From a virus: DNA of 64,000 bases. The DNA lies in IMG/VR virus record IMGVR_UViG_3300013126_000010, positions 62,001-126,000 of that record, one strand, 5' to 3'. This document shows, piece after piece, positions 53,467 to 60,616 of the stretch. Made by a program: the position numbers and the translations under genes. The notes beneath the pieces were generated by a model, which saw nothing but the letters and a program-made list of their open reading frames with translations, was not told where the DNA came from and did no database searches. The stretch's first letter is position 1; each line of letters begins with the position of its first letter.

Positions 53467-54399
53467 ATGAATATTTATTCAAACTTTAAACCAACATATT
53501 TATATATCAAAACACACAACGTTACTGGCCTTCAGTATTTTGGTAAAACAATAAATGATCCATTTAAATATAAAGGTTCTGGTAAACGCTGGTTAAATCA
53601 TTTAAAAATTCATGGAAATAATGTCACTACTTCAGTAATTGGTTATTACACTGATGTTAATTCCTGTATCGATGTTGCTATTAAATTTAGTGCAGAACAT
53701 AATATAGTAGAATCAACTGCATGGGCAAATATTATACCAGAAAATGGAATTAATGGTGGTGGAACTGCATCACAACTGCACACTGTTCCTGTAAGAGAAC
53801 AGGCTGCATTAACATGTTTAGCAAGATATGGTAAAGAACACCCCTCATTAGTTCCATCGATAAAATTAAAAGCCAAGGTCACTCATATACAAAGATATGG
53901 TGACCTTGGGTGTAATTTAAATTCATCCAACTCCATCGCAAAACGGAATAAAACGAATTTAATTAAATACGGTAATGCATGTGCCGCCAACAAAGATGGT
54001 AATAAATCATCAATAATTGCACAGAGAACATTAAGATCTAGACCAGTCATTTTGGAACTAAAATTTCATGCATATAAAAGAAAAATATCACTACCATCTA
54101 ATTGGGTGTATAAGGACGACGACTGGCTGAATAACACATTATCTACCATATTAAAACTACCTGTATATGCTCCTGATATTAGTATGTACAATAATAGTCA
54201 ATTATCTAGATATAACAAGTTAAATAGACCACAAGTAATCAGATTATTAGAAATATCAAATTTATTGGATATAAAATTAGGTAAAAACTGGTTTCAACAA
54301 TCTGATTATTATATTTCTAACCTTCTTGACGAAGTTTTAATAACAATTTCTGACAGTCATCTTCCGACATCTCTTCAATTTTTGAAAGATATAATTTAG
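53467..54399 (+). CDS. GIY-YIG homing endonuclease inside the split Ro-like gene
   Basis: 310 residues. The GIY-YIG-like domain (1-95) shows PTYLYIKTHNVTGLQYFGKT and GSGKRWLNHLKIHG, closely paralogous to the 46609 gene. The middle has repeated ARYGKEHPS and QRYGDLGC units, and the rest is a helical DNA-binding region. It is antisense to its surroundings and its last 83 nt overlap the end of the Ro-like N-terminal ORF. A GGAG-like AGGAG supports the start. Confidence 0.88.
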   Translation: MNIYSNFKPTYLYIKTHNVTGLQYFGKTINDPFKYKGSGKRWLNHLKIHGNNVTTSVIGYYTDVNSCIDVAIKFSAEHNIVESTAWANIIPENGINGGGTASQLHTVPVREQAALTCLARYGKEHPSLVPSIKLKAKVTHIQRYGDLGCNLNSSNSIAKRNKTNLIKYGNACAANKDGNKSSIIAQRTLRSRPVILELKFHAYKRKISLPSNWVYKDDDWLNNTLSTILKLPVYAPDISMYNNSQLSRYNKLNRPQVIRLLEISNLLDIKLGKNWFQQSDYYISNLLDEVLITISDSHLPTSLQFLKDII

Positions 54400-54808
54400 C
54401 TTGTATTCCAGCATCCAATGCTTCTTTGATCAATCCATAAGCTTGATCTTTAAAATGTTTGGTAGTGAAAATTAACAAATCATCAAATCTACCATATTCT
54501 GGAACATATGGAATTACTTTTTCCAGCATTTCTGGATGGTTTGTTTCCATATATTGCAGAATATCACGGAAGATTTTACGTTCACCTGCACCACCACGAA
54601 CATCACGTGCCCATAATGCCACCTTGATGGCTAATTCTTTATCTTCTTGAAATGCTCGTTCGAATTGTGGGGTAATATCTTTTCCACGTGATGCGCCTAT
54701 TGCGAAAAACAAATTTACCAAGTTGTCACAAGAAGTTGTGTAAGCTACCATACCATTTGCGGTAGTGGTTTCGAATTGGGTGTTTTGTACTGCTGTTGAA
54801 AAGCTCAT
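54317..54808 (-). CDS. Ro60/DUF2828-like protein, N-terminal ring part
   Basis: 163 residues. It matches the start of TROVE/DUF2828 proteins: TTANGMVAYTTSCDNLVNLF, IGASRGKD, ELAIKVALWARDVRGGAGER, IPYVPEYGRFDDLL. It ends shortly after the EALDAG helix, where intact homologues would continue into the AKWLPREKS helix now found at the start of the 52266-53318 ORF. That second ORF opens with its own LLKQQLNTAG helix, so the junction region is duplicated in function: a split protein rather than a simple intron. Confidence 0.78.
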   Translation of the reverse strand: MSFSTAVQNTQFETTTANGMVAYTTSCDNLVNLFFAIGASRGKDITPQFERAFQEDKELAIKVALWARDVRGGAGERKIFRDILQYMETNHPEMLEKVIPYVPEYGRFDDLLIFTTKHFKDQAYGLIKEALDAGIQAKLYLSKIEEMSEDDCQKLLLKLRQEG

Positions 54809-54875
54809 GTTTCACCTATCAGGTTAATGTTAATTTTAAGTTGTTGCTGTATATAACCTTATTATACCATATAAG

Positions 54876-55157
54876 TTATGGTATGTCAAAATATTTTTTT
54901 AATTTATTAAGTTTAATATTCCATCTATTAGTATGTTCATGAAATGAACCGAATATACTATCTTGATTTTCATTAACCCAGTCTTTCACTATATCAACTT
55001 CATGTGAATATAACCATGATGATGGGATTGTGAATTTATTTGTTAGATTCTCAAGAATATCATAATATTTGTCCAAATAATATACTTTATCATTTTTTAA
55101 GATATCATTAGTGTCATGTTTATTATGAATAGGATCTAATATTTCACAAACCTTCAT
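54876..55157 (-). CDS. hypothetical protein
   Basis: 93 residues, charged and aromatic, with a NRWNIKLNKLKKYF basic end. Overlaps the upstream 66-residue gene by 4 nt. It lies between the tRNA-like array and the Ro-like gene. Not recognised. Confidence 0.6.
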   Translation of the reverse strand: MKVCEILDPIHNKHDTNDILKNDKVYYLDKYYDILENLTNKFTIPSSWLYSHEVDIVKDWVNENQDSIFGSFHEHTNRWNIKLNKLKKYFDIP

Positions 55158-55354
55158 AGTTTACCTTCTGCTTTTAACCGAAGATATTCTTCTCGTTTTC
55201 TTAGTACTTCTGGGTTGTTTGCCCATCGAGTAACAATATCACCAAACTCATGAATTGCGTTCAATTGTTTAATCAATATATTATATTCTTCTTTTTTCTC
55301 ATCAGACCAATTTTCATCAGCTGGAGGGTATTCTTTTAATTCATTGATGTTCAT
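55154..55354 (-). CDS. hypothetical protein
   Basis: 66 residues, strongly helical and charged (DEKKEEYNILIKQLNAIHEF; RKREEYLRLKAEGKL). Probably a small coiled coil. Nothing recognised. Confidence 0.6.
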   Translation of the reverse strand: MNINELKEYPPADENWSDEKKEEYNILIKQLNAIHEFGDIVTRWANNPEVLRKREEYLRLKAEGKL

Positions 55355-55394
55355 GTTTATTCCAAAAAATAAAATATCAGGGTAAAGATTACGA

Positions 55395-55511
55395 TTATTT
55401 TCCTTGGCTAACGTGGTCCCAAGTTTGTTTGCTCATATGTATTATACCTTCACAGATCTCTATGACTTTCGCCAACATCTCCAGTATTGAATACCCGATT
55501 TCAAACTCCAT
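55395..55511 (-). CDS. possible 38-residue small protein
   Basis: Open frame MEFEIGYSILEMLAKVIEIC and on to HVSQGK, with an amphipathic helix. It follows the last tRNA-like unit and has no clear Shine-Dalgarno, so coding is uncertain. Confidence 0.35.
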   Translation of the reverse strand: MEFEIGYSILEMLAKVIEICEGIIHMSKQTWDHVSQGK

Positions 55512-55589
55512 TAATATAATTATGGTTTTGCTGAATTTACCCTACAACTATTATTAAATGTCTGCATTCTTATACTCTGCCACCCAATA
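55512..55589 (-). ncRNA. degenerate tRNA-like element, unit 5
   Basis: Starts TATTGGG, then TGGCAGAG...ATGC, the D-arm block shared with tRNA-Cys and units 2-4. ATTTA/TAAAT and CCAT/ATGG can form two more hairpins. No acceptor partner is seen, so this is the most decayed copy. Confidence 0.4.
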
Positions 55590-55681
55590 TGATTCGTAGT
55601 CATACTAGTGATGGTTATTCTCCATCCTATCAATAAAATAATAATTCTTATATTACTATACACGTGCCTTAAATGCCTTCT

Positions 55682-55764
55682 CATAGTGGATGACTCATTA
55701 CCTTCATCGTTGGAAAATAGTAGCCTGACTACTACAACCTGCATAATTCTCTGCCATATCTATG
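55682..55764 (-). ncRNA. degenerate tRNA-like element, unit 4
   Basis: CATAG pairs with CTATG as an acceptor-like stem. The D-arm is GCAGAGAATTATGC. A long central arm (GTTG plus TAGTAG/CTACTA with loop TCAGG) replaces the anticodon arm, and GATGA/TCATC follows in the T-arm position. No standard anticodon or T-loop. Confidence 0.45.
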
Positions 55765-55898
55765 GTGTATAGTAATACGTAGTGCTTTTAGACTTATTGT
55801 CTAAGGATCATACTCATTGCTTATATCTCAATTATAAACCGATCTTACAACCCAATATGATATTTTATAGTATAATATTGACTAGTTCGTTACGCTAA

Positions 55899-55984
55899 TG
55901 TATTTGATAGATTCATACTAACTGTAGTATGCAATATATATGTTGTTAACATCAATCTATCTGCATTCTCTCTGCCACAAATAT
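55899..55984 (-). ncRNA. degenerate tRNA-like element, unit 3
   Basis: TATTTG/CAAATA acceptor-like stem, D-arm GCAGAGAGAATGC, then an 8-bp stem GATAGATT/AATCTATC closing two small hairpins. First element downstream of the promoter at 56025-56053. The conserved D-arm and intact but different stems suggest structure is retained. Confidence 0.45.
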
Positions 55985-56024
55985 GTAGTGTATCATGTAG
56001 TATATAATATTATGTCATATTTGT

Positions 56025-56053
56025 ATTATAACATAATTATTTGTCTATGTCTA
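56025..56053 (-). promoter_or_regulatory. near-consensus sigma70 promoter with inverted repeat over the -35
   Basis: TAGACA, exactly 17 nt, TATAAT on the minus strand. An 8-bp inverted repeat (TTTGTCTA-GACA-TAGACAAA, 56041-56060) covers the -35 and could be an operator or the end hairpin of the upstream tRNA transcript. It drives tRNA-like units 3-5. Confidence 0.7.
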
Positions 56054-56109
56054 GACAAATTTGGCGGGCTAGAATAGACATTACTCTATTGTATGTACTG
56101 TTCGTCCAC

Positions 56110-56173
56110 TGTTAGTGTTTACTATGTACGATGGTTGCGATACCATCTGCATATGTTTCTCTGCCACTAACCC
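56110..56173 (-). ncRNA. degenerate tRNA-like element, unit 2
   Basis: GGGTTAG with TGGCAGAG...ATGC like tRNA-Cys, a GATGG/CCATC arm with an 8-nt loop TATCGCAA, then a 14-nt connector without a T-arm and CTAAC pairing with GTTAG. About 64 nt. Lies 9 nt behind tRNA-Cys and is likely co-transcribed. Confidence 0.45.
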
Positions 56174-56182
56174 ATAATTCAT

Positions 56183-56258
56183 TGGAGATCATAGTTGGAT
56201 TTTAACCAACGTAAACACGGTTTTGCAAACCGGCGCATAAACACTCTGCCATATGACC
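56183..56258 (-). tRNA. tRNA-Cys (GCA)
   Basis: Acceptor GGTCATA/TATGATC (one G-U), D-arm GCAGAGTGTTTATGC, anticodon loop TTGCAAA giving GCA, T-arm GTTGG/CCAAC with loop TTAAAAT, discriminator T as in other tRNA-Cys, and encoded CCA. One C-T mismatch at 27-43. No extended acceptor stem. Confidence 0.88.
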
Positions 56259-56271
56259 ATAATTGTTTATT

Positions 56272-56487
56272 TTAACTTTTTTCTATCGTAATTTCGATTG
56301 TTTTTGGCACAATTGAAATATGAATTGGTTCCGGGATAATTTGACGAGCCGCTTGGATAATGCTATCAAAATATTCTTGAATTTTATGCATAGGTAACGT
56401 ACCAGTATCTACTGTAAATATTACCCTATCACCTTCTGTCAATTTAGTTACATCTAACAAATCAATTTTTTCTATTTGTTTTATCAT
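56272..56487 (-). CDS. hypothetical protein
   Basis: 71 residues from MIKQIEKIDLLDV (56487; AGGA upstream). Beta-alpha-beta pattern ending IHISIVPKTIEITIEKS. It lies directly upstream of tRNA-Cys. Not recognised. Confidence 0.65.
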   Translation of the reverse strand: MIKQIEKIDLLDVTKLTEGDRVIFTVDTGTLPMHKIQEYFDSIIQAARQIIPEPIHISIVPKTIEITIEKS

Positions 56488-56501
56488 TTTTATTCCTATA
56501 T

Positions 56502-56530
56502 TGGAGCACAAATCAAGAATTGAACTTGAA
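56502..56530 (-). other. isolated 3' half of a tRNA
   Basis: TCAAG/CTTGA T-arm with loop TTCAATT, then TTTGTGC, T and CCA in the right order for a tRNA 3' end, but no matching 5' acceptor (GCACAAA), D- or anticodon arm is found upstream. A tRNA remnant. Confidence 0.6.
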
Positions 56531-56531
56531 T

Positions 56532-56657
56532 TTAAAAAATATTAAAAAATTTATTAAATAAACTACCTGATACTGGTACACCAGTAATAGTAACAACATT
56601 GGCTATTACATCAGACAGCTGGTCATTTCCTAAATATTTATTCATGTACCGGACCAT
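56532..56657 (-). CDS. possible 41-residue small protein
   Basis: Open frame with LSDVIANVVTITGVPVSGSL and a Phe-rich end; possible membrane-active helix. No Shine-Dalgarno, ends 2 nt before the tRNA remnant. Uncertain. Confidence 0.3.
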   Translation of the reverse strand: MVRYMNKYLGNDQLSDVIANVVTITGVPVSGSLFNKFFNIF

Positions 56658-56696
56658 TTATGCTATTAATACAACAGTAAATCAAAATCGTATGAC

Positions 56697-57368
56697 TTAC
56701 TTATAACGGCAATTATCAAAATGATATCGAGTCATGTTTGATGTGCCACCACTTTTATTACAATATGGACAAACAACAACTTCCTGCTTACCTGTTGTTA
56801 TACCTTTATTCCATGGTATCTGTTCACCAATTTTTCCTTTATTCCACGGAGTATTTCCAAGCCCTTTTCCAGTTCGATTAATAGAGATTTTTTCCTTTAT
56901 TTCTTCTGTCATTGGGTGTGGAGGGATTCCTCTCCTATGTAATAGTACTCTTCCGGTATACCATCCATCTGGAATTAATTCAGTGTTTAGGATTTTTTTA
57001 TTTATTTCTCCGTTAGTTATCCAAATAGTACCATATTGGCTATTATTCGCACCACGTTGATTATCGGAAATGGTGTTAGTGAATCTTCTTTTCAACCATC
57101 CATACAACGTTCGATTGATTCGTTTGCCTTTATGGCCTTGACACATTTTATTAACAGCATAAATTAGTGTGTGATGTTCTGGATATATTTTTACCAATAA
57201 CACGTGGCATAAAAAATGTTCTTCTGGTGTTAGTTTAACCAAATTATCCTTATTATTTGTTCCACCAATACACTTAGGAATAATATGATGTCTCTCATGG
57301 TATTCATTATCTATGTTTCTAGATTGCGCTCTAATAATTAATTTATTATATATTTTTTTATAATCCAT
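56697..57368 (-). CDS. HNH homing endonuclease with NUMOD3
   Basis: 223 residues. The N-terminal HNH: YHERHHIIPKCIGGTNNKDN then LTPEEHFLCHVLL. A Trp/Gly linker (GTIWITNGEINKKI) precedes NUMOD3 (MTEEIKEKISINRTGKG) with NTPWNKGKIGEQIPWNKG, and a C-terminal zinc finger CPYCNKSGGTSNMTRYHFDN. GATAAATA lies five bases upstream of the ATG, so expression is probably late. Confidence 0.9.
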   Translation of the reverse strand: MDYKKIYNKLIIRAQSRNIDNEYHERHHIIPKCIGGTNNKDNLVKLTPEEHFLCHVLLVKIYPEHHTLIYAVNKMCQGHKGKRINRTLYGWLKRRFTNTISDNQRGANNSQYGTIWITNGEINKKILNTELIPDGWYTGRVLLHRRGIPPHPMTEEIKEKISINRTGKGLGNTPWNKGKIGEQIPWNKGITTGKQEVVVCPYCNKSGGTSNMTRYHFDNCRYK

Positions 57369-57372
57369 TAAT

Positions 57373-57380
57373 TATTTATC
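57373..57380 (-). promoter_or_regulatory. late promoter-like GATAAATA
   Basis: TTGATAAATAATTA immediately before the HNH gene start; it would give a nearly leaderless transcript, or the true start lies further in. Confidence 0.5.
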
Positions 57381-57441
57381 AATTTCGAACTTGCGTAACA
57401 GGCGTGGAATGCTAAAATTACTGCTGTAACTATCCTAAATT

Positions 57442-57597
57442 TTATAATTCGTCTTCTTCAAGAAAATGGAACTGATACCCATCTGGCATATTCATTCCAA
57501 CTTGATTACATTCATCAATGGACATTTCTTCATCTTGAAATGCACCAAAAACAAAATCAAACATCGTTTGGGGTTCAACCATCTCAAAAAATGTCAT
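57442..57597 (-). CDS. small acidic protein with its own perfect promoter
   Basis: 51 residues, MTFFEMVEPQTMFDFVFG at the start, and ending FLEEDEL; strongly acidic and hydrophobic. AGAGAG precedes the ATG. The upstream sigma70 promoter is a perfect consensus, so it should be one of the strongest early genes. Small acidic early proteins often bind host proteins. Confidence 0.65.
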   Translation of the reverse strand: MTFFEMVEPQTMFDFVFGAFQDEEMSIDECNQVGMNMPDGYQFHFLEEDEL

Positions 57598-57627
57598 ACT
57601 ATTTCTCTCTAAAATCAATTATAATAT

Positions 57628-57656
57628 ATTATAGCATGATTATGGTTTGATGTCAA
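57628..57656 (-). promoter_or_regulatory. perfect-consensus sigma70 promoter
   Basis: TTGACA, 17 nt, TATAAT with TG extension (TGCTATAAT), on the minus strand. Drives the 51-residue small protein. Confidence 0.88.
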
Positions 57657-57661
57657 CGCTT

Positions 57662-58384
57662 CTACGCTAACAAGTTAGCCCAATCAGGTTTATTTTTATA
57701 GAACATATGAAGATTATTATTTATTTTTTCATAATTTAAGTTATAATATGTTGCTAACACATGTAAACTAGTGGTTGAAAATAAACTAACATGTCCATTA
57801 CGAGGACATGCATACCACCATTCTAGCGGTATTGATATATTTTTATCATTAATTAATGTCGAAAATAATATAACACCAGTAGGTGATAACCTATGTAACA
57901 GTTCTATCATTGTTGCATGGATGTCAATACAATGCTCAAATACTTCAAATGCAGTAATTAGATTATATTCACTATACAAACTAGTTAATTCTATGCTATC
58001 ATAATACTTGTCATATGATATGGAATTCCAGCCATTGCTTTGTAATGTTTTGGATAATAATCCTTTCCCACCACCATAATCAAAATGAGTTATATTAGGT
58101 AAATATTTTAATAATTTATTATTAATAAAGCATGCATTGGTGAATGGTCTGGTGTATTCATGATCTGGATCTATTATAGCATAATCATCATTATATACAT
58201 AATACCCAAGTTTACTATCACCCCAGTCATACATGGTCGGTGTATACACAAACCCACAATATGGGCATCGTCTATATTCGATAAGAATATCACTCCCCCC
58301 ACCATGTATTCCAATACTAGATTTATTGAAATCTATATTATCAATAAATACAGTGTCATTATTACAAATAGTACAGGTATTCAT
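57662..58384 (-). CDS. SAM-dependent methyltransferase with zinc-binding N-terminus
   Basis: 240 residues. CTIC...CPYC near the N-terminus can bind zinc. Methyltransf_23 elements: THFDYGGGKGLLSKTL (motif I), LITAFEVFEHCID, LHRLSPTGVILFSTL. The family modifies sugars or LPS components. Overlaps the 127-residue gene by one base. Confidence 0.82.
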   Translation of the reverse strand: MNTCTICNNDTVFIDNIDFNKSSIGIHGGGSDILIEYRRCPYCGFVYTPTMYDWGDSKLGYYVYNDDYAIIDPDHEYTRPFTNACFINNKLLKYLPNITHFDYGGGKGLLSKTLQSNGWNSISYDKYYDSIELTSLYSEYNLITAFEVFEHCIDIHATMIELLHRLSPTGVILFSTLINDKNISIPLEWWYACPRNGHVSLFSTTSLHVLATYYNLNYEKINNNLHMFYKNKPDWANLLA

Positions 58385-58767
58385 TATAAATATGGTGTAA
58401 TATACAATAATTCAATTTCAGATGTACTCATTGGATTTACATTTGAATATTGTTTGTACAATCCTCCAAATTTCCTAGTTACTCTGTCATAAGTATAAAT
58501 TATATCAACTGTTGTTTGATCAACATAACAAATGATACCTTGACTGGGTATACCATCAAACCATTCTGGTGCAGTATACAATTCCCATTCATCAGTATTT
58601 GCAAATACTTCAGTGTGCGGTTGAGTTACCCCATCCTTATAAACCAATGTCATAATAGTATTGGAATCATATTCCAAATACTTGATTGGATTATCTGGAT
58701 TAGCCCATGCCAATTTCGATACTCTGTCGCCATTTAACATTGCTTGTAAAATTTCTTTACGTGTCAT
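58384..58767 (-). CDS. hypothetical protein, DUF2829-like start
   Basis: 127 residues. The opening MTRKEILQAMLNGDRVSKLAW and later YLEYDSNTIM recall the DUF2829/Tad2-like layout (ALxxGxxVxRxxW), a family containing anti-Thoeris proteins, but only the first 40 residues support it. Treated as unknown. Confidence 0.55.
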   Translation of the reverse strand: MTRKEILQAMLNGDRVSKLAWANPDNPIKYLEYDSNTIMTLVYKDGVTQPHTEVFANTDEWELYTAPEWFDGIPSQGIICYVDQTTVDIIYTYDRVTRKFGGLYKQYSNVNPMSTSEIELLYITPYL

Positions 58768-58792
58768 ATTTTTTTCCTAAACAATAATATAT

Positions 58793-59065
58793 TTACTGTT
58801 TTTTCTTAATACTAAATTTTAATGTACTAAGGTCGTATCCACGTTCTTCTAATAATTTTACCAATGGTTGTTCTGAAATCATCGACCCTGGTCTGTATCT
58901 TTCATTACAGAAAACTTGAAATAATAATGCACTATCTGCACCATTATGTCCTGCACCATCACCCCAGAATACAATTATATCATCTGGATCTTTACGTTCC
59001 AACTTTCCATATTGTAATCTAAGTTCACCATCTTTTGCTTTAGGTGGCCTGAATTGTTTAGCCAT
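58793..59065 (-). CDS. hypothetical protein
   Basis: 90 residues, basic ends and a Gly/Asp/His centre (IIVFWGDGAGHNGADSALLF). Coupled to the upstream two-TM gene by TAATG. Function unknown. Confidence 0.65.
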   Translation of the reverse strand: MAKQFRPPKAKDGELRLQYGKLERKDPDDIIVFWGDGAGHNGADSALLFQVFCNERYRPGSMISEQPLVKLLEERGYDLSTLKFSIKKKQ

Positions 59066-59232
59066 TATAGCAATGATCCCACAACAATCCCAATGGCAAC
59101 ACCGACACTAAGCATGAAAACAAACCATCCATTCAATCCACGTAAAAATCTAGCATGGTCTGTATGATAATCAAATTTTGCATACAAAAATCCACAAACT
59201 ACAATCAATATTGCAATTAAAACAGCCATCAT
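59065..59232 (-). CDS. two-pass small membrane protein
   Basis: 55 residues with hydrophobic segments 2-16 and 37-55. AGGA precedes tandem ATG codons. Its stop overlaps the next start (TAATG). It lies 22 nt after tRNA-Leu. Confidence 0.65.
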   Translation of the reverse strand: MMAVLIAILIVVCGFLYAKFDYHTDHARFLRGLNGWFVFMLSVGVAIGIVVGSLL

Positions 59233-59253
59233 GTTTCCTATTTTTCAATTATA

Positions 59254-59337
59254 TGGTAGGTCAGGTGAGAGTCGAACTCACAATCCTTCCGGCAATGCGA
59301 TCTAAGCGCATCGTGTATGCCATTCCACCACTGACCC
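59254..59337 (-). tRNA. tRNA-Leu (TAG)
   Basis: GGGTCAG/CTGACCT acceptor, perfect ATGCG/CGCAT anticodon stem, loop CTTAGAT giving TAG (reads CUA), long variable arm of 13 nt as expected for Leu, T-arm GTGAG/CTCAC with TTCGACT, discriminator A, encoded CCA. No extended acceptor stem. Confidence 0.95.
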
Positions 59338-59338
59338 A

Positions 59339-59662
59339 TTATATATTTCGTTCTTTTGAATTATCAAAAATTTGTAAAAACTTATTACCATCAGTATGGG
59401 TATCAACTAATATCATGGTGTATTCTTCTCCACGATATACCCATTTATTTAAAAATCGTTGAGTATATATCTCATTACGATAATAATTTCCATCAGAATC
59501 AAGATCTTCTTCAGTTTCAGAAAAAATCACATTATCATTATTTTGTATTCGCCAGAAATAATCCCTGGCATCATCAAATGGATATATACACCAATCTTCT
59601 TTATATCCAAAATATTGAAATATTTGATTTCTAAGACTTTGTTCTTGATCTAATAGATTCAT
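59339..59662 (-). CDS. hypothetical protein
   Basis: 107 residues, acidic and aromatic (SETEEDLDSDGNYYRNEIY). Begins one base after the lipoprotein gene stop and ends at tRNA-Leu. Not recognised. Confidence 0.6.
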   Translation of the reverse strand: MNLLDQEQSLRNQIFQYFGYKEDWCIYPFDDARDYFWRIQNNDNVIFSETEEDLDSDGNYYRNEIYTQRFLNKWVYRGEEYTMILVDTHTDGNKFLQIFDNSKERNI

Positions 59663-60042
59663 TATTTAATAGTTATTTCACTAGGTAAAGTCCACATGGC
59701 ACCAGTGAATGGATCAATTAATACCATCCCAATTATGCCGCCAACCAACAAATTGCCAAAATACCAATTATTCAAGGAACTATCAATAATTCCTAACCCA
59801 ACATGCTCATTATTTTTATCTAAAACATCAACATGATAGGTTGATTTTTGAAAATATCCATTACCAGTTGATAATGAAACTGTTGCTGGAATATTTCCTT
59901 TATAAATGATGGAATTATCGGAATTGGTGATAACTGCTTTCGCATCACCGGTATGTTTAATTGATACTTCTTGTACAGAACCACTAATTATTGTAGCACA
60001 TCCTGATAAAAATAACAAACTTAATGCAAATATCTTTTTCAT
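59662..60042 (-). CDS. lipoprotein
   Basis: 126 residues. Signal peptide with lipobox FLSGC (Cys15), then a beta-rich region (SIKHTGDAKAVITNSDNSII; NIPATVSLSTGNGYF) like PEGA-type folds, and a hydrophobic Gly-rich helix near 94-108. Probably anchored in the envelope. Such phage lipoproteins can block superinfection, but no test is possible here. Confidence 0.7.
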   Translation of the reverse strand: MKKIFALSLLFLSGCATIISGSVQEVSIKHTGDAKAVITNSDNSIIYKGNIPATVSLSTGNGYFQKSTYHVDVLDKNNEHVGLGIIDSSLNNWYFGNLLVGGIIGMVLIDPFTGAMWTLPSEITIK

Positions 60043-60079
60043 AAAAATCTCCTAAAATAATATTTATGAAGATTTCAGG

Positions 60080-60286
60080 TTATTTCCATAATATGAGAGT
60101 ATTAAAAAACCAAACAATTATTACAACAATTATACTAACAACCCAAATGGTCCATTCTGTTGATGTAGCACCATATTCTTTGAAAATTTTGTATGCTCTA
60201 CCTAATGTTGCTAAAAAATATATGGCTGCAACTGTTATAACAATACTACCAAATAATTTTGATTGTAAAAAATCTAATATGTTCAT
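60080..60286 (-). CDS. two-pass small membrane protein
   Basis: 68 residues with hydrophobic helices at 12-28 and 46-64. Unknown role. It follows a structured intergenic region. Confidence 0.65.
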   Translation of the reverse strand: MNILDFLQSKLFGSIVITVAAIYFLATLGRAYKIFKEYGATSTEWTIWVVSIIVVIIVWFFNTLILWK

Positions 60287-60297
60287 AATATTTACTC

Positions 60298-60381
60298 AGG
60301 TTATTAGTAATTTGGATATATCATTTTTCCCACTCTACCACAGTGTATTACTAGGAGATATAATTATGCTGAAAATAACCT
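60298..60381 (-). ncRNA. candidate structured RNA between genes
   Basis: On the minus strand AGGTTATT and AATAACCT pair across 84 nt, enclosing TATATC/GATATA and a terminal hairpin CACT-GTGGTAG-AGTG whose loop resembles a tRNA D-loop. The gap between genes is 108 nt. A Y-RNA-like or leader structure is possible; no promoter is obvious. Confidence 0.35.
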
Positions 60382-60394
60382 ATTATTCATCATA

Positions 60395-60598
60395 TCATGT
60401 TTTTGTCACATGTAATGACGCTACATTATCATGAATTACAACATTTGATGTTACTTGTTGTAATTCCAAATCAATCCCTCTAATAATTTCATCTTCGATA
60501 TTAATGTTGTAATATTCTTTTAAATCTATGCTAGCTTCTTCTGTATAGCGAAAAGTTATACCTTTATAGTTACTTTCATGTACATGGTCGTTGTTCAT
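60395..60598 (-). CDS. hypothetical protein
   Basis: 67 residues, acidic N-terminus with His (NNDHVHESNYKGITFRY). No family recognised. Confidence 0.6.
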   Translation of the reverse strand: MNNDHVHESNYKGITFRYTEEASIDLKEYYNINIEDEIIRGIDLELQQVTSNVVIHDNVASLHVTKT

Positions 60599-60616
60599 AC
60601 CTTATCCTTCAATATG

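Noticed and set aside
52266-54808. Group I intron in the Ro-like gene
   Set aside because: The endonuclease is antisense to the host gene, both ORFs have proper ends and the junction helix is present twice; no intron core was recognised.
55520-55744. 74-codon ORF across tRNA-like units 4 and 5
   Set aside because: It runs through two RNA-like elements, lacks a Shine-Dalgarno and has an implausible composition.
55381-56260. CRISPR array
   Set aside because: The repeated blocks are tRNA-like D-arms with irregular spacing, not uniform repeats and spacers; no cas genes.
56502-56530. Phage attachment site in a tRNA 3' end
   Set aside because: No integrase was recognised and the phage is T4-like, so integration is unlikely; kept only as a tRNA remnant.
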